Made by a program: the position numbers and the translations under genes
Notes under the pieces: model-generated
Databases searched by the model: none
Seen by the model: the letters and a program-made list of their open reading frames with translations, nothing else
What the model was told of the DNA's origin: nothing
Assembly (NCBI RefSeq): GCF_039539445.1
Contig: NZ_BAABDD010000021.1
Span: forward strand, 1 to 64,000
DNA: 64,000 nucleotides
Direction of reading: 5' to 3'
From: Salinactinospora qingdaonensis
GTDB lineage: Bacteria; Actinomycetota; Actinomycetes; Streptosporangiales; Streptosporangiaceae
Shown: positions 19,002-25,801 of the stretch, in pieces
Position numbering within the stretch: position 1 is the first letter of the stretch
How the letters are laid out: every line of letters begins with the position of its first letter

Positions 19002-19856
19002 ATGAGATCACGGAATTTGGCTCGCCGAACGTCGACCGTGCTTATCGGCTTGCTGGTGGCCGCCTTCCTCGTTCCGGTGTCGGCAACCTCTGCCGCCGCC
19101 TTCCTCACGCCCGGGGGCGGCTCGGGCCCCTACCCCGCTGAATACGAGACCACCTTCCGACTTCCCGAGCACACGATCTACCGGCCCGTCACCCTTCCCG
19201 AGAACGAGCAGTTGCCGATCGTCGCGTGGGGCAACGGCGCGTGCCAAGCCGACGGCACGATGTTCGAGGAGATCCTCACCGAGTTCGCCTCGCACGGGTT
19301 CCTCGTCATCGCCAACGGCAGCCCGGATGGCTTTGGCAGCACCGACGCCGAGATGCTTACCGAGTCCATCGACTGGGCCATTGACGAGAACGACCGCTGG
19401 TTCAGCGAGTACCGCGGCCACATCGACACCGACAGCGTCGCTGTCATGGGTCAGTCCTGCGGTGGTCTGGAGACCTACGAGGTGGCCGACGACCCCCGCA
19501 TCACCACCACCGTGCTGTGGAACAGCGGCCTGCTCAACGATGCTGACAACTACCTGCTCACCCGGTTGCACGCCCCCATCGCCTACTTCGCCGGCGGCCC
19601 CGACGACATCGCCTACGAAAACGCCATGGACGACTGGGATCGCCTGCCCGCGGGGCTGCCGGCGTTCATGGGCAATCTGGATGTCGGCCACTTCGGTACC
19701 TATGACGAAACCAACGGTGGCGAGTACGGTCGTGTCGGCACCGACTGGCTGAAGTGGCAGCTCAAGGGTGACCAAACCGCTAAACAGCAGTTCGTCGGCC
19801 CCAACTGCGGGCTCTGCTCGACCGAGTGGGACGTGCGGCAGAAGAACCTGAGCTAA
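19002..19856 (+). CDS. Secreted alpha/beta-hydrolase
   Basis: The protein has 284 residues. The N-terminus is a classical Sec signal: RSRNLARR, a hydrophobic core and a small-residue region ending near residue 33. The mature part has an alpha/beta-hydrolase layout: AWGNGAC oxyanion strand, nucleophile elbow GQSCGG with Ser152, and the likely catalytic His in NLDVGHFG. I chose the ATG at 19002 because of AAGGAG upstream; the longer frame from 18915 would bury the signal peptide. It is monocistronic. It could be an extracellular esterase or, speculatively, act on the pathway product. Two late Cys residues (CGLC) may form a disulphide outside the cell. Confidence 0.88.
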   Translation: MRSRNLARRTSTVLIGLLVAAFLVPVSATSAAAFLTPGGGSGPYPAEYETTFRLPEHTIYRPVTLPENEQLPIVAWGNGACQADGTMFEEILTEFASHGFLVIANGSPDGFGSTDAEMLTESIDWAIDENDRWFSEYRGHIDTDSVAVMGQSCGGLETYEVADDPRITTTVLWNSGLLNDADNYLLTRLHAPIAYFAGGPDDIAYENAMDDWDRLPAGLPAFMGNLDVGHFGTYDETNGGEYGRVGTDWLKWQLKGDQTAKQQFVGPNCGLCSTEWDVRQKNLS

Positions 19857-20030
19857 CACACTCCCCCGCACGGGGCGTTTCGGCGCCCCCATCGAGCTGT
19901 CCCGTCCGCGGCACGCCCGGCTGGGAACGTCGCCGCCTTCCCCCTCCTTCGCCCCCGACCCGGGGTGAAGGCACCATCCCCGCGATACCTGCGAGGACGG
20001 CGCCGGGCAGCAGTGCCCAGGGACAGGAGA

Positions 20031-20064
20031 GAAGGGCCGACCGGACACACCCGGTCGGCCCTTC
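20031..20064 (+). terminator. Strong hairpin downstream of the hydrolase
   Basis: A 14-bp perfect inverted repeat (arms 20031-20044 and 20051-20064, 6-nt loop) lies in a gene-free stretch. A smaller 6-bp GC hairpin (19872-19889) lies just after the hydrolase stop. Together they probably insulate the ABC-F unit from upstream transcription. Confidence 0.6.
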
Positions 20065-20290
20065 GGCCGGTCCCGTGCCGACCGACCCGCCGCACTCTTC
20101 CCGGGCGGGGCAGAGCCTCGACGTCGCCCGCCGCGGAGGGCAGGCCCCGGCCTCCCGCTCGACGGCGCCCCGCTGGGAGAAGCCGTGCTTCACCGCGACG
20201 CGGGTGGGCGAGCCACCCGACCTCTCGCCGGCGGTTGCGTCTTCGTCCGGACCGCCTCTCGGCTTCCCAAGCAGGATTTTCCGGGTGTCC

Positions 20291-20296
20291 TATAAT
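20291..20296 (+). promoter_or_regulatory. Perfect TATAAT -10 element upstream of the ABC-F gene
   Basis: TATAAT stands out in a GC-rich region and is followed by AT-rich sequence. No good -35 is seen at 16-18 bases upstream (CAAGCA is a poor match). Transcription from here would start near 20303 and give an untranslated leader of about 240 nt. Confidence 0.5.
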
Positions 20297-20302
20297 CGAT
20301 AA

Positions 20303-20545
20303 TTGCCAGGTTCACAAGGGGCGAAATAGGGGACGGGTGGCCAGAGTCCAGACCTCGGCTGCGCAACGCCGTCGGCCGCACGTGTCGTTTATGGGCGCGG
20401 TTAATGCGGTAGACTGCCACCATGCTCTCCTGACACCGCAAACTTCGGCCGTACGTGAGGCGCCCCCTGCTCCGAGGGGAAGTCAGCCCCGGCGGCTTTT
20501 CGCTTTTCGGTCTACTGATCATTCTTCTTGAGCGTTAGGTGTCTT
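20303..20545 (+). promoter_or_regulatory. Long 5' leader of the ABC-F gene with candidate uORF and attenuator
   Basis: The leader contains an open frame of 46 codons from ATG 20391 to a stop at 20529-20531, ending 14 bases before the chosen ABC-F start, and a four-codon frame (ATG CTC TCC stop) at 20422. Small hairpins at 20464-20479 and 20485-20497 precede a T-rich run. This layout resembles ribosome-mediated attenuation known for resistance ABC-F genes. Neither uORF has a clear ribosome site, so this is a hypothesis. Confidence 0.35.
20372..20457 (+). repeat. Direct repeat pair TCGGCCG(C/T)ACGTG
   Basis: Two 13-base copies at 20372-20384 and 20445-20457 match at 12 of 13 positions and are spaced 73 bases apart inside the ABC-F leader. 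They may be operator half-sites or RNA-level elements. Confidence 0.4.
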
Positions 20546-22159
20546 GTGTCCAACGCGCCTTTTTTGCGAGCCGACGACCTTGTCAAGTACTACGCAGAAC
20601 GCCTTGTCCTGGACGGAGTGTCTATAACCGCCGCACCGGGCCAGCGCATCGGCCTCGTCGGCGAAAACGGCGTCGGGAAATCGACGCTGCTGCGCCTACT
20701 CGCCGGCGTCGAGGAACCCGACTCCGGCTCGATTCACCGTCCTCCCGACTGCGGGTTCTTGTGGCAGGACCTGCCTTATCCCCCCGAAGCCAGTGTGCAG
20801 GACGTCATCGACGACGCGCTGCGGGAGATCCGCGCGGCCAAGACGCGGTTGGATGCGCTCACCGAGCACATGGAACGCAGCCCCGATGACACCACGGCAC
20901 TGGCCGAGTACGGTGACCTGCTCGAATGGGCTCAAGACCACGGTCTGTGGGACGCCGACCGGCGGGCGAAAGTCGTGCTCGCCGGTCTCGGCCTGGGCGA
21001 GGTAGACCCCGGTCGGCGCCTGGGCGCGCTCTCCGGAGGGCAGCGCGCCCGGTTGGCGCTGGCCGCCCTGTTGACCCGCCAACCGCGAGCGATGCTGCTG
21101 GACGAGCCCACCAACCATCTCGACGACGAGGCGATCGGTTTCCTGGAGCGCCAACTGGCGGCGCTGCCGGGAACAGTGATCGTGGCCAGCCACGACCGCG
21201 TGTTTTTAGAGGAGGTGTGCACCGACATCGTCGACCTCGACCCCTCCAGGGAGGGAGTCACCCGCTACGGTGGCGCCTACAGCGACTACCTGCAAGCCAA
21301 GGCCCGCGAGTACCAGCGCTGGCAGGAGCAGTACGCCGCCGAGCAGCAGGAGCTCAAGGAGTTGCGCACGGCGGTCGAGGTCACGGCCCGCTCGGTCGGC
21401 CACGCTCGGGCGAGTACCGACAACAACAAGATGGCCTACGACCGCCATGGCGGTCGGGTGCAAAAGCAGATCTCCCGGCGGGTGCGCAACGCCCAGCAGC
21501 GGTTGGACGAACTTACCCGTACCCAGGTGCGCAAACCCCCGACACCGTTGCGGTTCGCAGCGTCGCTCACCGCGGAGCCGCCTCCCGACCAACGCGCCCT
21601 TTCGCTGCGCCAGGTGGAGATTCCCGGTCGGTTGCAGGTCGACCACCTTGAGGTGTCCACCTCGTCGCGGCTCATGGTCACCGGTCCCAACGGTGCGGGC
21701 AAATCCACGCTGCTCAATCTGCTCGCCGGGCGGCTGGCCCCGACGAAGGGCGAGGTCCACCACGCCAAAGGTATCCGCGTCGCGCTGCTGGACCAGGAGG
21801 TCGTCTTCGACGACGACCACGCAAGCCCGCGCGAGCTCTACAGCGCGGCGGCCGGCCCTTCGGCGGCGCCGCTGTCACAGCTTGGGCTGTTGCCGCGACG
21901 GGAGCTGCAACGTCCGGTCGGGCTGCTGTCGACCGGGCAACGTCGGCGGGTCGCACTCGCCCTGGTGCTCGCCCACCCTCCCGATGTCCTGCTGCTGGAC
22001 GAGCCCACCAACCATCTGTCGCTGCGCTTGGTGGAAGAACTCGAAGACGCCCTGCGCACCGCTGCCGGGGCCATTGTCGTGGCCACCCATGACCGGTGGC
22101 TGCGCCGTACCTGGGAGGGGGCCGAACTCCCCCTGACCGCGGGCAAGATCGCGGCCTGA
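20546..22159 (+). CDS. ABC-F protein, antibiotic-resistance (ribosome protection) type
   Basis: The protein has about 537 residues with two ABC ATPase domains and no membrane segment. The first has Walker A GENGVGKST, signature LSGGQRARLAL and Walker B LLDEPTNHLD. The second has GPNGAGKST, signature-like LSTGQRRRVAL and LLLDEPTNHLS. A charged linker (about residues 250-330) contains a long basic helical stretch, as in ABC-F proteins that enter the ribosomal E site and displace drugs. I prefer GTG 20546, which starts SNAPFLRADDLVK; TTG 20528 is in frame but lacks a ribosome site. Its place beside a streptogramin-A-like operon suggests self-resistance to a 50S inhibitor. It is probably a single-gene unit with a terminator right after the stop. 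Confidence 0.92.
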   Translation: MSNAPFLRADDLVKYYAERLVLDGVSITAAPGQRIGLVGENGVGKSTLLRLLAGVEEPDSGSIHRPPDCGFLWQDLPYPPEASVQDVIDDALREIRAAKTRLDALTEHMERSPDDTTALAEYGDLLEWAQDHGLWDADRRAKVVLAGLGLGEVDPGRRLGALSGGQRARLALAALLTRQPRAMLLDEPTNHLDDEAIGFLERQLAALPGTVIVASHDRVFLEEVCTDIVDLDPSREGVTRYGGAYSDYLQAKAREYQRWQEQYAAEQQELKELRTAVEVTARSVGHARASTDNNKMAYDRHGGRVQKQISRRVRNAQQRLDELTRTQVRKPPTPLRFAASLTAEPPPDQRALSLRQVEIPGRLQVDHLEVSTSSRLMVTGPNGAGKSTLLNLLAGRLAPTKGEVHHAKGIRVALLDQEVVFDDDHASPRELYSAAAGPSAAPLSQLGLLPRRELQRPVGLLSTGQRRRVALALVLAHPPDVLLLDEPTNHLSLRLVEELEDALRTAAGAIVVATHDRWLRRTWEGAELPLTAGKIAA

Positions 22160-22167
22160 ACGCCGTA

Positions 22168-22200
22168 GCCCCGAAGTGCCCTAGCCCGGCGCTTCGGGGC
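22168..22200 (+). terminator. Terminator of the ABC-F gene
   Basis: A 13-bp stem with one G-T pair (arms 22168-22180 and 22188-22200, 7-nt loop) starts 9 bases after the ABC-F stop codon. Confidence 0.75.
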
Positions 22201-22486
22201 AGACCGGCCCCAGCCGACGGCATCACCAGGGGCGCGAGGCGGCTGCCCGAGGAGGCCCGAAGGTGGAAGCGACAGCGCGAGACCAGAAACTTTACGTATC
22301 CGGTTGAATACCTTCTGACAGGAAGTTTAGTGTCTTGGAGTGTGTGACTTCTCGGGCTTGTGTCTCTTTGAAAGGAGGAGCAGGACTGGATCTCTTTTTC
22401 GGAAAATCCGAAACTCGATTTCTTTTGTCGTGGTTGCGGTATGGCTCCGTTGGTCAGGGTGGCTCGAACGAAAATCGGGGGCTGGA
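22201..22486. other. AT-rich region upstream of the SARP activator
   Basis: The GC content falls sharply from about 22280. A very strong SD-like run (AAAGGAGGAG at 22369-22378) has no usable ATG/GTG/TTG at normal spacing. The region should contain the SARP promoter. No gene is supported. Confidence 0.45.
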
Positions 22487-23305
22487 TTGGATATTCAACT
22501 GCTGGGGATGTTTTCAGTTCGGGTGGAAAACCGCTCCGTGGTGCCGACTGCTGTGATGCCGCGCCGGATGATGGCCCTGCTCGCCTCGCACGCCAACAAG
22601 GTCGTGCCCATATCTTCGTTGTGCGAGGAGTTATGGGAGGAAAGATTCCCGAGAAGTATGGAGATCACACTACAGACTTACGTTTTTCATCTTCGTACCT
22701 TGATTAATAGTGCTCTGGGTAAGACCCCTCCGGAGAACGGAGGCCTCGCCAAGAACGCTCTGGTGGCCCGGCCGGGCGGTTACCTCCTTGACACGCTGGG
22801 AGGAACCATTGATGCCGCAGAATTCGACAGGCTTGCTGAAGCAGGCCGTCATGCCCGGGAAGCCGGTAACTTTTCGACCGCCTCACGTCGGTTCAACGAA
22901 GCGCTGGCGCTATGGAAGGGGCCGCCCCTGACAGATGTTCAGGTCGGTCCGGTACTGGAGGCTGAGGCGGTTCGTCTGCACAGGAGTCACCTCAACCTCC
23001 TCGAATCCCGTGTTGACGTCGAGCTGCGGATGGGGCGTCACCGGGAGATGGTGCGCGAACTCACCGCCATGGTCGAGCGTTACCGCACTCATGAAGGGTT
23101 GTCCGCCCACCTGATGATCGCGTTCTACAGGTCGGGGCGCCAACGAGAAGCGATCGAGGTCTTTCGCAGACTGCGCTTCCATCTGCTCTCGGAACTCGGA
23201 GTGGAGCCCTCGCCGCAGCTGCAACGATTGCGGCACCTGATTCTCACCAGGGACACGCGCCTCAAGGCGCCGTGTAACGACGTGGACCGTTTGACGCGTA
23301 CCTGA
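22487..23305 (+). CDS. SARP-family pathway activator
   Basis: From the TTG at 22487 the protein has 272 residues, the usual SARP size, and begins at the conserved first strand (DIQLLGMFSVRV). The winged-helix OmpR-like DNA-binding domain covers about residues 1-100 (RRMMALLASHANKVV, LQTYVFHLRTLI). The activation domain covers about 105-250 (LVARPGGYLLD, FDRLAEAGRHA, then YRSGRQREAIEVFRRLR). A longer in-frame start at 22340 would add about 49 hydrophobic and basic residues unlike the family. SARPs activate biosynthetic genes by binding direct repeats near -35. The giant operon begins 550 bases downstream in the same direction and is the likely target. SARPs such as VmsR and the PapR proteins control streptogramin clusters, a precedent for this role. 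Confidence 0.9.
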   Translation: MDIQLLGMFSVRVENRSVVPTAVMPRRMMALLASHANKVVPISSLCEELWEERFPRSMEITLQTYVFHLRTLINSALGKTPPENGGLAKNALVARPGGYLLDTLGGTIDAAEFDRLAEAGRHAREAGNFSTASRRFNEALALWKGPPLTDVQVGPVLEAEAVRLHRSHLNLLESRVDVELRMGRHREMVRELTAMVERYRTHEGLSAHLMIAFYRSGRQREAIEVFRRLRFHLLSELGVEPSPQLQRLRHLILTRDTRLKAPCNDVDRLTRT

Positions 23306-23855
23306 GGGCGACCAAGCCTGACGTGTTCTTCCGCCGTTGCCGGGCTCGGTGGGGCGGGGCGTGGTCCGCTCCACCGGCGTCCAGCCGTTTTCGAGCCGGC
23401 ACTTCATAGGCCGCTCCGCTGGGCGAACGGGCGGGGAGGCGGTTGAAACCGCTCCCTTCCCCCGCGGGGGCCGCGATGGTCGTCTCGCGCCTCCGGGATG
23501 TTGCGGCGCGGACCGTCGTCCCCGCACCGGTCGCCGCCCCGTCCACCGCTTTTTCCTTCGCGAGGCCGACGCGACGCATTCTCAGCTCAGGGCCACGGCT
23601 CTGCTGAAAGAAGGCTGTTCTTTTGACTTTGCCGAGGTCCGACAGGGGCAGTCCGTCCGGTTGCGTCTCCTGACTCGTTCCTTCGGGTGGGTGAACAACC
23701 GTTCCCTCCCCCGAAAGTATGAGTGACTAAACGTCGATTTAACTATTTTGAGCGATATGCTCCTCTTGGGTGATTCATCCACCTCATCGATTGTTGAAAA
23801 TCTTCCTGAGCGGAAAAATTGCTTTAGCAGGATTTTCATGACATGAGGAGACGTC
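23306..23855. other. Intergenic region ahead of the biosynthetic operon
   Basis: The first 270 bases are GC-rich and carry a hairpin. From about 23600 the sequence becomes AT-rich and should hold the promoter and activator sites of the PKS/NRPS operon. I found no convincing heptamer pair at SARP spacing (11 or 22 bases) and no clear -10. No gene is supported. Confidence 0.5.
23434..23456 (+). terminator. Hairpin downstream of the SARP gene
   Basis: GGGAG-G-CGGTT and AACCGCTCCC form a 10-bp stem with a single bulged G and a 2-nt loop as written (in RNA probably slightly more open). It lies 129 bases after the SARP stop and is followed by a C-rich palindrome. Confidence 0.45.
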
Positions 23856-25787
23856 TTGCCCGACGCAGACTCACGAATCGCGTTACTTGAGCGCATGATG
23901 CTGTCACGTGAGTGTGATCGCAGATCCGGATTGATGCTGCGTCAAGGGGAAGCGTGGTTCGCCCTGTCCTCTGCCGGACACGAGGCACTGGCGGCGATTG
24001 CCGAGGCCCTGGAGGAGCAGGACTTCCTCTTCCCCCACTACCGAGACCGGAGTCTGGTCATGGCGCGGGGGATGAGCGTCGAAGACGTCGCGCGCGACCT
24101 CATGGCAAAGGCCGACTCGAGTTCAGCCGGCCGCAACATGGCCTCCCATTTCAGTCACCGCCCCGGGAACGTGTTCTCGATCGCCAGCCCCACCGCCAGT
24201 CAGTGCCTTCCAGCGGCGGGGGTCGCGTGGGCGGCGGCCCGACGCAACGAACAGTCCGTCGTGATCTGCTCGCTTGGCGAGGCGTCCACGCGCCAGGGGG
24301 AGTTCTTCGAGTCGCTGGCCTTTGCTGTGCAGAACACCTTGCCCGTCGTGTTCCTCGTGGCTGACAACGGTTACGGCATCAGCACGCCCACCAGCGGCAC
24401 GTCTCCGACCGACCTGGGGATGCTGCCGTCGGAGCGGCTCGTGTTCCTCGACGGGGCCGACCCGGAGGCCGTGCTGGAGACCGGTCGCGTCGCCGTCGCC
24501 ACGGCCCGCAGCGGCGGGGGGCCTACGGTGCTGTGGTGTCGACTGGACCGGCTCGAACCGCACAGCTCCTCCGACGATCACAGGCGATACCGTTCGGCTG
24601 AGGAACTCGCCTCCCTCCGCGATCCCGTCACCCGCTACACCGAGGTCCTCACAGCCGAGGGCGTGGTGACGGCAGCGGAGGTGGCACGGCTACAGGAACG
24701 CTTCGCCGACGAGGTCGAAAGGACGTTCCACCGGGTCGCGGCCGAGCCCGCCGCCGACCCCAAGGGGGTGCACCAACACGTCTTCGGCCCGGCGCCGGAG
24801 ACGGTCGAGCCGGTCCCCCCGAGCGGGGGGACCGTCGGAGCGGCAGTCAACCGGGCGCTGAGCGGAGGTCTCGCGCACGATCCGGACATGCTGGTCTTCG
24901 GTGAAGACGTAGCGGACCCCAAAGGCGGTGTCTTCGGTTTCACCAAAGGACTGGGAACCGACCGCGTGGTGAACTCCCCCCTCGCCGAGGCCACCATCGT
25001 GGGAGTCGCCGTAGGGCTGGCCGCCGCGGGGATGCGCCCGGTGGTGGAGTTGCAGTTCGTCGATTTCGTCGGCCCCGCCTGGAACCAGATCGCCGCTCAG
25101 CTCAGCACGTTGCGCTGGCGCACCGTGTCGGAGTGGCAGTGTCCTGTCGTGATGTACGCGCCTTGGGGGGCCTACCTTCCCGGCGGTGGAATCTGGCACA
25201 GCCAAAGCAACGAGAGCCTGTTCACGCATGTGCCGGGGCTACAGGTCGCGGTGCCGTCCACCCCCGAGGACGTCGAGGTCACCTTCGCGCAGGCGTTCGC
25301 GGGCCACGATCCCACGCTGCTTCTGCTTCCCAAACACCTGCTCCGCCTTAACCGGGAGCCGGCTGCGCGCCCCGTCCCCGCCCATGGGGCTCGAACCGTC
25401 GTTTCCGGCACTGACGTGACTGTGGTGACCTGGGGAAACGGAGTCGAGATCGCAACAGGGGCCGCCGCGGAGCTCGACCGCGAGGGCGTCAGCGTCGAGG
25501 TGATCGACCTGCGCTGGCTGGTCCCGTGGGACCGCGGGGCGGTGGCCGCTTCGGTGCACAGCACCGGCCGACTGGTCGTCGTCCAAGAAGATGTGCGCAC
25601 GAGCAGTTTCGGCGCGGGGCTGCTCGCCGACATCACCGGCTCCGACGACGAGTTCTACGCGCTCCTTGCCCCGCCCCGGCTCGTCTCCCGTGACGATCTT
25701 CATGTGCCGTTCCACCCCCAACTCGAACGGGTCGTCCTGCCGAGCGCGGACGACGTCGTGACTGCGATCCGCTCGGTCCTGAGCTGA
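23856..25787 (+). CDS. 2-oxoacid dehydrogenase E1, fused alpha and beta subunits
   Basis: The protein has 643 residues from a TTG start with GAGGAG 5 bases upstream. The alpha half (about 1-310) has the thiamine-diphosphate region SLGEASTRQGEF followed by ADNGYGIS; this GE-x / DN form is the one seen in fused E1 proteins. The beta half (about 320-643) has FGEDVADPKGGVFG and the NSPLAEATIVGVAVGLA signature. E1 decarboxylates a 2-oxoacid and reductively acylates the lipoyl arm of E2. The next gene, 14 bases on, begins with lipoyl and E2 domains fused to an ACP and PKS, so this E1 is the dedicated starter-unit enzyme. From colinearity the substrate is predicted to be 2-oxoisovalerate (isobutyryl starter). 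Pyruvate or a ketose phosphate, as for NapB/NapD glycolyl systems, cannot be excluded. Confidence 0.93.
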   Translation: MPDADSRIALLERMMLSRECDRRSGLMLRQGEAWFALSSAGHEALAAIAEALEEQDFLFPHYRDRSLVMARGMSVEDVARDLMAKADSSSAGRNMASHFSHRPGNVFSIASPTASQCLPAAGVAWAAARRNEQSVVICSLGEASTRQGEFFESLAFAVQNTLPVVFLVADNGYGISTPTSGTSPTDLGMLPSERLVFLDGADPEAVLETGRVAVATARSGGGPTVLWCRLDRLEPHSSSDDHRRYRSAEELASLRDPVTRYTEVLTAEGVVTAAEVARLQERFADEVERTFHRVAAEPAADPKGVHQHVFGPAPETVEPVPPSGGTVGAAVNRALSGGLAHDPDMLVFGEDVADPKGGVFGFTKGLGTDRVVNSPLAEATIVGVAVGLAAAGMRPVVELQFVDFVGPAWNQIAAQLSTLRWRTVSEWQCPVVMYAPWGAYLPGGGIWHSQSNESLFTHVPGLQVAVPSTPEDVEVTFAQAFAGHDPTLLLLPKHLLRLNREPAARPVPAHGARTVVSGTDVTVVTWGNGVEIATGAAAELDREGVSVEVIDLRWLVPWDRGAVAASVHSTGRLVVVQEDVRTSSFGAGLLADITGSDDEFYALLAPPRLVSRDDLHVPFHPQLERVVLPSADDVVTAIRSVLS

Positions 25788-25801
25788 GAAGAGGGATTCG
25801 G

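Noticed and set aside
22280..22330. Possible gamma-butyrolactone receptor box upstream of the SARP (CCGGTT with flanking AAACTT and AAGTTT)
   Set aside because: The palindrome around CCGG holds at only about a third of the positions, too weak to call.
22369..22390. Very strong Shine-Dalgarno sequence suggesting a small gene
   Set aside because: No ATG, GTG or TTG at proper spacing, and the downstream frames are short or unlike known proteins.
23740..23830. SARP-binding direct repeats (TTGAGCG and TTGGGTG) ahead of the E1 gene
   Set aside because: Their 18-base period does not fit the 11- or 22-base SARP spacing and no matching -10 follows.
24270..24390. Apparently broken thiamine-diphosphate motif in E1 (GEA and DN in place of GDG and NN)
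   Set aside because: The GE-x / DN form is usual in fused alpha-beta E1 proteins, and the rest of the motif is intact.
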